From Strigamia acuminata (lineage: Eukaryota > Arthropoda > Chilopoda > Geophilomorpha > Linotaeniidae): a DNA stretch of 64,000 nucleotides. Positions 23,652 to 35,685 of the stretch are shown here, in pieces. The DNA lies in the NCBI GenBank assembly GCA_949358305.1, contig OX442314.1, forward strand, positions 18,717,060 through 18,781,059. The letters are read 5' to 3'. A program made the position numbers and the translations under genes. The notes under the pieces are model-generated. The model was not told the origin of the DNA, ran no database searches, and worked only from the letters and a program-made list of their open reading frames with translations. Within the stretch, counting starts at the first letter, position 1. Each line of letters opens with the position of its first letter.

Positions 23652-26617
23652 TCAAAACTTTAAATTAAATCCCGCTCCTTTCGACGCCTGACCCTCGTAT
23701 GGAATATTCATATGAAATCCTGCGGATGAGAATTCAGCTTCATCAGCATCCCCCTAAACAAATCAGAAAAAAAAGTTATAAAACCAATTTCCATTCACCC
23801 ATTTCATCAGAGAAAACCAAAATCTACAGAGAGAGAGAAAGAGCGAAAGATACTTGCCGCTTACCAGTTGTTTGTATTGTTTGCCTCCCGAAGGAGGTTT
23901 CGGACTGTGCGTAGTCCGATTGTGTCCCAATTCACTTTTAGCTGGCCACGTTGGAAACATATGAGGAGCTACTGGCAATGGAGATTCGGTGAAATAGCCA
24001 TGTTGCAAAGCTTTTTCAGCAGTTATACGAGAAGCTGGATTGTACGTTAAAAACCTGTTAAACACATTTAAAAATATAAATTAATTGTCAAATAATTGAT
24101 ACAAAACTCTTCTTCACCTATTCATTAGGTCGAAACCAAGATTGGTCAAGCTTTGTGCGAAACGGCCTCTCAGTGTGTGATAAGGGACTTGTGCAAATAA
24201 CATTTTCTTCACCAGAGGCAAGTCGCTGTATCCGGGCCAAATAGTGTCGTTAGGTGTTCCTAAATCCTTATAAACCCTATTTAGTTGATCTCGTTGCGAG
24301 GTGCCGGGAAATAAAGGCTTCATGGTCAGCAGTTCACCAAATATGCAACCAACTGACCACATATCAATGGGAGTTGAATATTCCTGTAAAAAAAAATTAT
24401 TTTAAAAAATGAAAATATCAAACTTTTTAAATAAAATTAAAAATATATACAAATTCTTACTTTTGCCCCTAGTAGTAATTCGGGTGCTCGATACCACAGC
24501 GTTACCACAACGGGCGTGTACTGTTTCAATGGTGAGCCGTATTCTCTCGCTAAGCCAAAATCTCCAACCTACAATAAAAATAAATAATATAATCAATTAT
24601 GGAAAAAGGTTTATAAATTACCTTCAAAATCCCCTTGTGGCTTAACAGTAAATTTGATGTTTTCAAGTCTCGATGCAGTATCCAATTGTCATGCAAATGC
24701 GCAACGGCACGCAGTAATTGACTCATCAATGTTTTCACTTCACCGATTATAAATGGCTGTTTCATCGTCTCCATGAGACTCTTTAAATCGTGTTCAACAT
24801 AATCCATCACGATGTAAATTTTATCCATATTACTCCCGACCACAATTTCCTATTTATCACAATAAATAAAATAAAAAATTATTTCCAACAACTTATTGCA
24901 TAATTAAACCTCTTACCCGAACTGTGACAATATTCGGGTGCTGAGCTTTAAGCAGCGTGTTTACTTCCCTCAAAGAAGTAATTGGAAACCCTTCCTTTTC
25001 CTTCTCCATTTTCAGCCGTTTTAATGCAACAATATCATCTAAAAACAAAAAAATATTTATATTCCACGAAACAAATAATTATTTAATAATTCCGTACTTG
25101 TCCGCTTGTCCCTGGCTCTATAAACGACGCCGTAAGTGCCTTCCTCAATTCTATTGAGACAATGAAACTCCTCTACGCTTCGGCACCCGTTAATGGCTGG
25201 CAAGAACGGTGGTAATTCAGGTTTTTCTTCCGGTAATGGCTGCGAATTATTTTTATCTACATCGGACTGCAGTTCATTTTCCATTTCCATCACCAATTCT
25301 TCCAAGCCCTTCTCGGGTTCCGAATGCTCTCCATCTTCGGATGTTTTTTCACTGCCGCTATCTATAAAAAAACGTAAACGTTTCAATTATTAACAACTCT
25401 TTAACCAATATTTACATTCCGGTACCACTTTTTGATTTTTCCGATTTTATTTCCTCCTCCTCTTCCTCTGACGCGCTCGAATTGCTCGAAACATTACTCG
25501 GCGCGCTGTGTTCGCTCTCTTCTTCCACGGACTCTCTTCCTTCGCTAGATTGGCCTTCCTCCTCCTCCTCCTCTTTCTCACTAGCCACCATCTGCAGGCC
25601 ATCTTCTTCCTGCTCGTCATCATCTTCATCTACGTCTTCAACGACCATCGACATGCCTTGACGACTTAATTTTAACGCGATCATTCTAGGTGAGCGTCTC
25701 ATCTGTTTTCCAGGATTTTCAGCTTCTACGACCTTTTCCCTGTGCGATTCCTTCGATTTCTTATCTCTGGGGCTACGACTTCTCTTCCTAATTCTGGGTT
25801 CTATCTCGGGTTCCCGTCGTCGCGTCGGTTCGACCTCTCTCCTTTGCCTTTCGCGTCTTTCCCTATCTCTCTCTGCCATTAGAAAACGATCTCTGCGCCT
25901 TTCTCTATCCATCCATTCCTGTCGTTCCCTAGAACAAATATCGTTTAGTTGTTCTAGGTTGTTCTAGGAATGGGTGGATTAATCAAAATTAAACGAATTA
26001 CCGTTCCCTGTCGTCTCTCTCCTTTTCTCTTTCACGTTCCCTGATTCTTTCTCGCGCATCTCTAGTTTCCATACGCCCGTCTCCTCGTCCTCCGCGCCTT
26101 GGGACGTCTTCTCTGTGCCGCCGTTCTCTAACGTTTGGTCGCCCGTCGTTTGGTTGTCGACTAACACTCGCGCCATATTCGTAACCTCTGTGTCGTTCTT
26201 TGCCACTCCGACGTGCTGTAAATACACGCGTGTTTTGAATAGTAATTTTTAATTGGAAACGAAAATGTAACCCAAAGTTGCACATTCATAAGGAAAATTT
26301 CATTTGTAATTTTTTTTTTATAACTAGAAGAATTTTTGGCATTTTAAAATTATTTTTCCGAATGTAATTTAGAAGCAGCGTGAACCTTCTGCTTTATGAC
26401 TGTGTTTGTCCTTCCTATCACCTCTGTCTCTTCTTTGTGATTTTTCTTTGTAAGTTGTTGCTTGCGGTGGCTTTATGTCCAGCGAATCTTCGGTGCCGTC
26501 TTCTCTGCTCGATGGGCTGTCGCCTTCCGGTGGTTCGGGCGGAGTTCTCGGACCTCTTCTAGGAACAAATTCGTCCTCCTGTAATTCCCCATCCTCGCTG
26601 TAATCAGAGTCGGACAT
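23652..26617 (-). CDS. Cdk11: CDK11 / PITSLRE cyclin-dependent kinase
   Basis: Nuclear Ser/Thr kinase that partners L-type cyclins in splicing and transcription. Ten exons: 26617-26386, 26215-26002, 25928-25426, 25361-25098, 25038-24917, 24849-24622, 24568-24461, 24383-24118, 24054-23865, 23753-23652; 742 aa. The first 320 residues are RE/RD-rich with an acidic poly-Glu block, as in the family. Kinase: Gly loop [13 protein letters not shown], the diagnostic PITSLRE helix, [28 protein letters not shown]. The C-terminus ends GAGFNLKF, matching family ends. Every catalytic residue is intact. Its stop lies only 210 bp from the start of the guanylate cyclase on the same strand, and it shares a short divergent promoter with DDOST. 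Confidence 0.95.
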
Positions 26618-26968
26618 AATAACAATCTAAAAAGTAAAATATAAAACAATTTTGTTATTAATATCTCAAAGAATTCGTGACGAATTAAAATTGTATTTAC
26701 TTAGCTGTTGTCTGGTCAAATTGGAGCGAAAAACTGTTGTTTCGTTGTTGATACACACTCACCGCTACCAATCACACATAGTTAGATTTGTCCTGTCGCA
26801 ATCCGTTTCTGGTTTTCAACACTGCTAAAATCGACACAAAGAGATTACGCAAGTTCCTGGTGGTGAAACAAGCTACTATAAAAATCAGGCTGAAACCTGT
26901 TGTGTTGGTATTGGTCGGTTTCCAAAGCCGCGCCACGCAACGGGATTGCGCGAAAGTAACAAACCGGC
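26618..26968. promoter_or_regulatory. Bidirectional promoter between CDK11 and DDOST
   Basis: Only 351 bp separate the two opposite start codons, so the core promoters and leaders of both genes must lie here. No TATA box is evident for either gene, as expected for housekeeping genes. A CCGCGCCACGCAACGGG segment near 26927-26943 is the most GC-rich part. Confidence 0.55.
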
Positions 26969-28848
26969 ATGATGGCGAGAATTTCTCAATTAATATTCTC
27001 TTTGGTTGTTTTTATTTCTGCATTCTGCTCGATCAGCTGCAGTCGAAGAACGTTGGTTTTACTCGACAATTTAGCCATACGTGAAACGCATTCCATTTTT
27101 TTTAAATCGTTGCAAGGTGAGTTATTTCTACACTATAATGTTCCTTTCGGAAAATGGAATCACTCGTTTCACGTCATCACATTTTTTTTTTTTTTTTTTT
27201 TAAATATTTTTTAAATTTCTAATATTAATTTATTTAACAGATCGCGGCTATGAATTGACTTACAAACCAGCAGATGATTCCAACCTAGCTTTGGTTAAAT
27301 ACGGAAAATTTCTATATGATAACCTTGTAATATTTTCTCCCTCAGTTGAAGGTAATCGTTATATATTGACGATTGAAATTGAAATAAATTTACAAATGAT
27401 CCATTTTAGAATTCGGCGGTTCGCTCTCTCTGGAAGCTATTACAAATTTTATAGATGGAGGCGGAAACATATTAGTTGCTGCCAGCTCCGACGTCAGTAA
27501 GTGTGAAAATATTGCACAAATTTAAAAATAACGCAAGAAAAATGGAAAAATTCTACCATTAAATGATCGTACTTAAAATTTCAGGCGACTTAATCCGAGA
27601 TATTGCAAGTGAATGTGGATTTGAAGCTGATGAAGAAGGAGCCAGTGTTATCGATCATTTAAATTACGATCTAGCAGATGAAGGCAAAGTAAATACATTA
27701 AATCTTTTAATTATCTGTCTTTTTCTAAATGTGTCTATTTTTCTAGCACACACTTATTGTAGCAGATCCGAGCAATTTAATTGACGCACCCACCATAATC
27801 GGCAATAAAAACATTCCACCGATACTTTATAGAGGAGTGGGGTACGAAATTTTAAAATATTTAAAATACTAGTTGTAAAATAAGTATTTTTTAGTCTGGT
27901 GTCCGACAAAGAAAATCCGCTGGTTCTTGAAATTTTGAGTGCGTCATCTTCGGCTTACTCGTACAATCCTGACAACAAAATTACCGAAGTATTGCGATTT
28001 ATCAAATTTTACTTATATTTTTTCTAAAATTAATTGTATTTAATTACAGTACCCACACGCAGTTGGAAAAAACACACTTTTGATCGCGGCGTTGCAAGCC
28101 AGAAACAACGCCAGGATTTTGTTTTCAGGATCCTTAGACTTTTTCAGTGATGAATTTTTCACTTCAGCCGTTCAAAAGGCATTCGGTGGAAAACGGTACG
28201 AAAGATCTGGAAACCAAGCTCTCGCCACGGCTTTGTCGCAGTGGGTGTTTAAAGAACATGGGGTTCTGCGTGTAGGAAAGGTGAATCATCACCTCGTGGG
28301 AGAGAAGGAAGCTCCTTCAGCTTACACAATTTTGGAAGATGTGGTACGTTAGATTTGACCAGATTGGAGGCATTTTTGATTGATTGTTGGCATTTTATAG
28401 GTTTATACCATTGAAATTTCGATATTAAACAAAGACCAGTGGTTGCCTTTTGATGCCAAAGACGTTCAGTTGGAATTCGTTCGTATCGATCCATTCGTGC
28501 GCACAAATCTGAAGAAGAAAGGCAGCGTTTACGAAACTCGTTTTAAAATCCCCGATGTTTATGGCGTTTATCAATTTAAAGTGGATTATAACCGCGTAGG
28601 TTATACACATTTATTTAGTACTACTCAGGTAAATTGATAGTTTAATGTTACTTTTATGCAGTTTTTATGGATTGATGCGATTGTTGTTTCAGGTTTCCGT
28701 CAGGCCACTTGAACACACTCAGTACGAGCGATTTATAGCTTCTGCTTACCCGTATTACGCCGGTGCTTTTTCGATGATGTTTGGTGTTTTTATATTCAGT
28801 TTCATCTTCATTCATCACAAGGACAGTTCTAAAGATAAAACTGAATAA
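26969..28848 (+). CDS. Ost48: Oligosaccharyltransferase 48 kDa subunit (DDOST/OST48)
   Basis: Structural subunit of the ER oligosaccharyltransferase that transfers the lipid-linked glycan to Asn in nascent proteins. Nine exons: 26969-27116, 27241-27351, 27410-27496, 27585-27688, 27747-27841, 27895-27988, 28050-28343, 28401-28628, 28693-28848; 438 aa, close to the usual 440-456. Signal peptide at residues 1-23 (hydrophobic core [13 protein letters not shown]). Family blocks seen: RTLVLLDN at the mature N-terminus, [32 protein letters not shown], and [15 protein letters not shown] before the C-terminal TM and a short KDSSKDKTE cytosolic tail. A second Met follows directly at 26972. Poly(A) signal AATAAA at 28875. 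Confidence 0.95.
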
Positions 28849-29837
28849 AAATTAACTGTAATGTTTCATTTACAAATAAATAAACGGTTAACAAATAAAA
28901 TGAATTGAAGGTAATATTTTTGCGGTTTAGCAGTGACTGACATATTGATTACAAAACGAGGAAACTAAAATGTAGCAACAAAAAAATGATTTCATAAATC
29001 TGAGAAACCACGTCGAGTTCAAACAGCTAAAAATGGAACTTAATGTGAGGAAAAAGTCCAGGCTTGCCAACAGTTGGAATAAATAAATTATTGCGGAGGA
29101 TATTTAGCCTTAACTCGTATTAAAAGAAAATTAATCAATAGGTGGTGATCGAGAACACCTGGTCCTGTCAAATGATAATAAGATCTCGTCAAGAATAGAT
29201 ATATTTTCAAGGGGAAAGATTGCCAAAGAATGTGGGCAAACCAGACGCCAAAACAAAAACAAGAACGAATAAATTATACCTAAAGTCTTTCCTGACGAAG
29301 AAAAACAAGAAAACTGAGGGTTTTATGTCACCAGTTCCTAACCACCATCAGTACCATAATTTAAATGAAGGGAATGTGCATTAATACTTTTTGTGATACG
29401 AATAAAAATTAAGTATAACTTGATTTCGAACAAAAAAGTTTACAATTTTTAATTTATCTAAAATTAATACAGGTTGTTATCACAGATAATTAGAAATTTA
29501 AATTATTTTTTTTAAAAAAAAAAAAGAATATAATAATATAGAACACAAGAAACAAATTTTTTCATCTTCCAAGGGTTAAAAGTTAAATATAATCACAGTC
29601 GTAGACATAGAAGATTAAGACTTAAAAGATAAGAATCTTTTTGACTAGTTTAGAGTTAAGATATGTAGCAGAATACTGATAATGACAAACAAGAAAACAA
29701 AAACGAAACAGAAGTTCAAAAACAAAAAACAACGCTTATGAACAGGAAAAACTTTGAAAGATCTTCCTGAATTGATGCATTTTCCCGACTAATTTCACTA
29801 TTAGTCGAAGCATCAAATACTTCTATCAATCTTCAAA
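28849..29837. other. Convergent intergenic region, no gene seen
   Basis: It contains the DDOST poly(A) signal AATAAA at 28875-28880 and presumably the 3' UTR of the convergent CW-PWWP gene. The rest is A-rich and carries no open frame of note, RNA gene or inverted repeat that I can support. Confidence 0.45.
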
Positions 29838-31800
29838 TCACACAACCCTTTTTCTGCCATTATTCTTAAATCGAGGTACAAATTTGAGTTTTTTTCGGGA
29901 AACTTCAACCTTATCTTCATCCTTTACATAAATTTCAAATTTCCCTTCCACTTTCTTCTCTTTCTTTATTGATTTTTTTCCACTTTGCGGTGAGTTAGAT
30001 GAAACAACTGGTTCCTCCTTTTCAGTTTTCAAGGTCACTGTTATTAATTAGAATTATCTAGTATTTTTCTTTTTAACGCACAAATTAAATTAAAAATACC
30101 TTTTCCAGTGCGGCCTTTAGATATTTTCTCTAACGGTTTCCTCACATGTTTATGCAAATTCTCTTTTTCCACATGGGGCGACAATTTCCTTGAACGCTTG
30201 GGTAAGTTTCCTGTATTTATTTCGGCTGATGATTTCCTCGATTGTTTGCCAAAATAAGTGCCTTTCAATGCATAAGCTGCAAATCCAAATTTGTCGATTC
30301 GTTCCTACAAATACATTTACAAACACATCAAATTAGGTATCCTACTCTTCCTCGGGTTTAATTCAAAAACTCGTACCTTAAAACCCATTTGCGAAGCCTC
30401 GGCAGCTTGTTTTTTAGCAGCTTCGATTCGTCTAAAATAATAATTCTTTCCTCTCGTCTAAATTCGCAGAAAAATCGTTATAATATCTCACAGTAATATA
30501 CACATATATTTTTAAATCAGTTTACATTTGTCCTTGTTCCACCATTCGGTCCAAATGGTTGCATTTTCTTAACAGGAATCCAACTACGCCAAATTTTATG
30601 ATCCCAAAACACAACATGGCATTCTGTCTATTAATTAATTATTCATAAGAATAAAAAATTACAAACGAAGGATTTTTTTTTAAAGCAAACATTTTAATGA
30701 ATTACCGGAATTGTATTTTCGTCAGTCCGAAAACACCGACCTTCGTCAGGATCATTGTCAACGACACCGGGCCACCTTTTTAAACAAATGGTAAAATTTC
30801 AAATGTTTAAACTAAAAGATAAATTTTTACCATGGTAATGAGTTAAATTTAGCCCAAACAATTGATCCACGAACAAATTTATTGCGTACATATTTCGCTT
30901 CCATTTCATCAGTCCAGTCATCTGGTTCAGCGTTGCACTTATTATCTGAAAATTAAAATTAAAATTTAATTTATTATTATTTTTCCTTTTTTTTAAATTT
31001 TCTGTTTACTTGGAGTCATTGAACAATTCCAATTTTCAATAATTTCAACAGGATAGCTGACATTCTTTAAATATCTCCATTTTGTACACAAAGCACATTC
31101 AACCCAGACTCCCAATGGCGTTTTAATTTGTGTATTCCCATCCAAGTCTAATTTCTTGTTGCTCAATCGGCCAAACTGCAACTTGTTGACATTGCGAGCT
31201 GTTTTTATCTTTCGAGCGGTTAATTTCCGTTGTACTTTTATCGCAACGTTTGGAACATTTTTCATTCGGTTTTCAGTATCGGAAATTGTTGGAGTAACTT
31301 CACAATTCGAGTTCCCAGAGTTTTCCAATCTTGACAAAAAAACAAAAGAAAACACGATTAATTTTTTTTAAAAAATTATGAATTTTAGAATGACGATGAA
31401 ATTTTTACTCGTTATTTGGATTTTCATCTTCCATTTCCGACTCTACTTCTTTTTGGTCATCAGACTCATCGTAGTCCCCAAATAAGTCCTCATCGCCATC
31501 CGGCACGACTTGAGCATGATCTGCTTAAATAATAATAATGAATATAATTGCACGTTAGCATTTATTTAACTATAGGAATGATGATTACGTTTATTCGACC
31601 GTTTATCACGAAACAAATTGTCATTTTTCTGAACTTTTTGACGTTCAGAAATTCTGTTTTTATTGACGGTTACGAGCTCTGCCAAAAAACAGACAAATTT
31701 CAATGAGTAAACCGAAAAAAATGTTATAATGAAGAAACCTACGTTTTACAGGCTTCTGCGAAAAATACGTTTCATTGTCAACCTCGTTTTCTTTATCCAT
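29838..31800 (-). CDS. CW-type zinc finger and PWWP domain protein (ZCWPW-like)
   Basis: Chromatin reader: CW fingers bind methylated H3K4 and PWWP domains bind methylated H3K36; vertebrate ZCWPW1 acts in meiotic recombination repair. Ten exons: 31800-31743, 31678-31589, 31520-31409, 31329-31010, 30945-30831, 30775-30706, 30627-30526, 30457-30377, 30304-30100, 30037-29838; 450 aa, or 474 if the in-frame ATG at 31872 is used. CW domain: WVECALCTKWRYL, then NWNCS and NNKCN supply four Cys ligands. It is followed directly by PWWP: GSIVWAKFNSLPWWPGVVD and an AWI-like RSWIPV strand. A helix RIEAAKKQAAEA closes the PWWP. N-terminal part acidic and basic low complexity; C-terminal tail Lys-rich. Domain call firm; meiotic role only by analogy. 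Confidence 0.85.
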
Positions 31801-32543
31801 TTTTTTTAACTTTGACAAAAGAGAATAACTTGCCACCACACGAAGATTCACGCTCCCGCCAAGTTCTCCCACCCAAATTTGTACATCAAAGTCGATTGGT
31901 TAATTTAACGGCAAATCCGGGGTGGATCCCGCTCTAATGACGTATATTGTTGTCTTGAATTAATACTTGAAAGGAAATGTTTAGCTCCTCCAGATAATTA
32001 CATCATTCACATCTTATGTTAATTAAGTTGAGTTATCGAAAACGAGAACCGTATTTCACGAATAGCCATATAAACTGAAAGAGTTGAAAAGCAAAGATCC
32101 TGTAAAAGTGATCAAGTTTATTTAGTGATTAAATTATTATGAATCGAATACTATTTTAATATGAATTGGTTCGGAATCGATGTATCTTAAGAAGTATTAA
32201 TAATGGAAGACGAAAAAAAACGTAGGACGAGCGTTTTCTGTTATTAAAACGAAACGATTCGTTACGCCAAATTATAAAACTCCGTTTGACAATTTATTTT
32301 CTAAAAATAGGTATGAATAATTTCATTTTATTGAAAGCAAGTTGAATTATATAGAACGATATGCACTTGAATCGAAAAACCTTCCTTCCTAAATGATTTC
32401 TTTCCCGTTTTAGTAGAAGCCTGCAGCGTATCTATTAACGTTTCTGACGTCATTCAAAATAACCACCTATTGGAAAATTATTACGTTTCAGACGTCACGA
32501 TCACAACCAACACAGTTTTTAGACGCGGTCAGTTTTTGTCGGC

Positions 32544-32602
32544 TATAAATACCCCTTACAATGAACGAGACAGACATTCAGTTTGAGCTGAGCTTCTGCG
32601 AG
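32544..32602 (+). promoter_or_regulatory. TATA plus TCAGT initiator and short leader exon of MEPCE gene
   Basis: TATAAAT at 32544-32550 lies about 30 bp before TCAGTT at 32578-32583, an exact arthropod initiator, so transcription likely starts at A32580. A donor (GTAGTAAG) at 32603 ends a leader exon of about 23 nt. The next acceptor lies in 32700-32860. The ATG at 32561 lies upstream of the start site and is not used. Confidence 0.6.
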
Positions 32603-32887
32603 GTAGTAAGTACTTTATTTTGCACGATAACCGTGAAATTTTTAACGTATTTTATTCCAATTCTAGTCACCACGAATCGTAATCTTTCGTTTAACTCTAT
32701 ACTCGGCGCTGAAGCTGTAAATCAGACGGTTAGTCGAGGCTCAGAACGCAAAGGATAAGGAGACAAGCAGTCGATCGAAAATGCGCCATTTGCAAGCGCC
32801 CCCCTAAGGCAGCGCTGTAAATCAAATTTGGAGTAGGATCCAGAACTGGATCCAGAAGTCGACTAACTCCGCCCATTTAAAGCATCG

Positions 32888-34677
32888 ATGCCACAAAGTC
32901 CAGAAATGGCTTCAAATTTAAAAATACAAACTGCAGGAAAATATGACATTGTTTCAATGCATAAAGACTTGTCTTCATCGCCGTTGAAAAAGACGAGCTG
33001 TTTGAAAAGAAATGATTTTTCCCTCAAAACAAAACGAAAAAACAGTTTCGGGACGTCCGAAACGAAATTCAACGGACCGCCGTTCAAGAAGAAAAACAAA
33101 AGTGGACGTGTTCCTCCAACCAAATTTTTGCTCGGTGGAAATATCAACGATCCGTTGAACCTGGGAAGTTTGGCCAACGAAGAAATCAACCGAAGCCTCA
33201 ACGAAAGCACTCCATATTCATCGCCCATGCCCACACCCAAACACCGGACACAAGTCGAAGTGCTAATCCCCCAAAACATTAACGATCCGCTGAATCTGAA
33301 CGCGGGGGACGATGCCAACCTAGAATTAAGTTTCACTTCACCTAAGAGTAAACGGCGTAAATACCGCAAGAGGAAGAAACAAGCTTCGGGGGACCTGGAC
33401 AGTTCCGGAGAGAAGTTGTCGGAGGAATGCGCGGACGAACCAGAGGCGAAGAAACCAAATGCCGACACGACGGAATCGCCGACGGTTAAAACGGAGGAGA
33501 CTCGGTCACATATCAAAACGAAAAGAACGGAAGATAAAATAGTTTCGCCGGTTATACCTCAGCCAGGAATGCGAAAGAGGTCGAATACGTATCCCAAGTC
33601 ACGAGAAGAGCAGGAAAAAGAAGCGGTGGTCTCGAACCCGGACTTGCCGAATGTTGTCAAGAAGCCAGTGCATAAAGAGAAAAAAAAGGAGACGAAAACA
33701 AATTTTCGGGCGAAGGATGTTCAGTTCCAGTACGGGAATTACAACAGATATTACGGGTACAGGAATCCCGACAACATAGAAGATTATCGATTGAAGTGCA
33801 TGAATTCCAGTTGGTTCGAGGGCAAAGATATTTTAGACATTGGCTGCAATGTTGGTTTTGTGACCATTTCCATAGCCAAGGATTTCAAGCCGCAGAAAAT
33901 CATAGGAATGGACATAGATAATAATTTGATCAAATCCGCGAGGAATAATGTTCGCCATTACATCAATAATATCAGTGGTGACACGAGTGCATTTCCCAAA
34001 TCATTGGCGATTTGTTACGGACCTTTAATAACGCAATATCCCAACGAAGAGGCGACACCTACGTTTCCAAATAATCTATTTTTTGTTCAGGTAATGAGAG
34101 ATAAGTGCTTTTGTTTTCTCGGTTTTAATTTTATTTATTTATTGTGCAGGGAAATTACGTGCTGGATTCGAATAAGGAGATAGAAAAGCAGAAAGCCGAG
34201 TACGATACGATTCTTTGCTTGAGTCTTACGAAATGGATTCATCTGAATTGGGGCGACGAGGGCCTTAAACGGCTTTTTAAACGGATGTACGCGCATTTAA
34301 GACCGGGGGGACGGATGATTCTAGAGGCTCAATCTTGGGCTTCGTACACGAAGAAAAAGAAGTTAACGGAAACGACGTTGAAAAACTATCATCGCATTCA
34401 ATTCAAACCTCAACAGTTTACAGAATATTTACTGTCAAAAGAAGTTGGCTTTACAACGTGTGAAGTTATTGACACACCTTTTAATCAGTCAAAAGGTAAT
34501 TTATTATATTCATTTTGTAAGAAATAATATTAAACTAATTTTGTTTTTCTTTCGTTAGGTTTTCGCCGACCAATTCAACTTTTTACCAAAGGCAAGAATG
34601 ATTTATCGCCGGGAGTTTCGGATGTAGGAGTACATTCGACGAAAGAAAAATCAGAAAAAATTATTGAAAAAATTTAG
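32888..34677 (+). CDS. bin3: 7SK snRNA methylphosphate capping enzyme (MEPCE/Bin3)
   Basis: SAM-dependent methyltransferase that methylates the gamma-phosphate of 7SK RNA and remains in the 7SK snRNP controlling P-TEFb. Three exons: 32888-34090, 34150-34495, 34559-34677; 555 aa. The basic N-terminal half has the conserved [10 protein letters not shown] and NINDPLNL pair also present in vertebrate MEPCE. The catalytic domain starts [16 protein letters not shown] motif [11 protein letters not shown] (315-324), acidic loop [46 protein letters not shown], and [11 protein letters not shown] close the fold. An in-frame stop at 32864 fixes the start at or after 32888; Met7 (32906) is an alternative. 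All core motifs are intact. Confidence 0.93.
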
Positions 34678-35685
34678 ATGAAATTTTTTAAAGCTTTATC
34701 AACCAAAAAGTGTTTTAAATTTCTTTTACAGTCTAAAAGACAAAACTTTGTTAGTGAAAAATCTATTTTAGCAAAGATTGTATTATAAAATCTGAAAGGA
34801 AAAAAAAGATTTGAAGTCTTGAATAAATTGTCTTTAATATTTGCTGTTACAAAGTATTGGTGAACGAATTTTTATTTATTTGCTTAGGTACAAATACAAT
34901 TTTCAAAATGTTAAAGCGTCTGTACAAAGTAAATTGCTATAAAAGCTGTATTAATTAACTGTACAATTATGGAAGAACTAACAAGAAATAGTTAAGAATC
35001 TTAAGCTTAAGAGGTAGACAAGATTTTTGTGCTTTAAAGAAGTTAAATGAAATACCCAGCAGGTTTACTATTGCTAAGAATATATTAGTCAAGCGTCCAT
35101 CAAAGCTCCCATGCATCCATTGTGTGAAACAAATGAAATGGAAAAATAAAACTCATCTAAAATTCTATTAATCGTAAGATATTCGCTAGTTTAGTTAGTC
35201 AATAAAGTTGTGTTTAAACTGGTAAAAATCTACGAGTAGGAAATTAAAAATCTTCGATTTGAAGATTTAATTTTCATCAATAACTTTCGCCTGTGTAATA
35301 GCATAGACTGTGCTAACGCCTAACGGAGTGAATTTCAAATAATTCCACGATTGTATAAAAGATTAAGATTTTCTCAAGCAATAAAGCTCAATTCACTCAA
35401 CTACTTTTTAAGCAAATTGTAATTGTAACCTTCCATCTCAAAATTCACAAATTAATTTCCCCGGACACCACGATCCCTCCAATCTGTATACATTTTAAAT
35501 CTACGATCATCGACATCTAAGATTTAAAGATATAATAATAATCTATGTAGAACTACGGAAGCGATAAGAGGAAAAAAGTATCTCAAACATCAACCATTAC
35601 AATTCGTGTAATTGTTTTGACGTATAATGGCTGCAATTGAGCTCCTGCCTTTAAATCTGCCCCTGATTGATGAATTTATGTCTTC
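34678..35685. other. Convergent intergenic region
   Basis: The 3' UTRs of the MEPCE gene (+) and DCX-EMAP (-) must lie here. The sequence is AT-rich with AATAAA words (for example at about 34822 and 35146). No open frame, RNA gene or repeat can be supported. Confidence 0.4.

Noticed and set aside
32561-32758. 65-codon ORF starting at 32561 as N-terminus of the MEPCE protein
   Set aside because: Its ATG lies between the TATA box and the TCAGTT initiator, so it is probably not transcribed; an in-frame stop at 32864 separates it from the real start.
32863-33516. 217-codon ORF on -
   Set aside because: Antisense shadow of the MEPCE first coding exon, which has clear family motifs.
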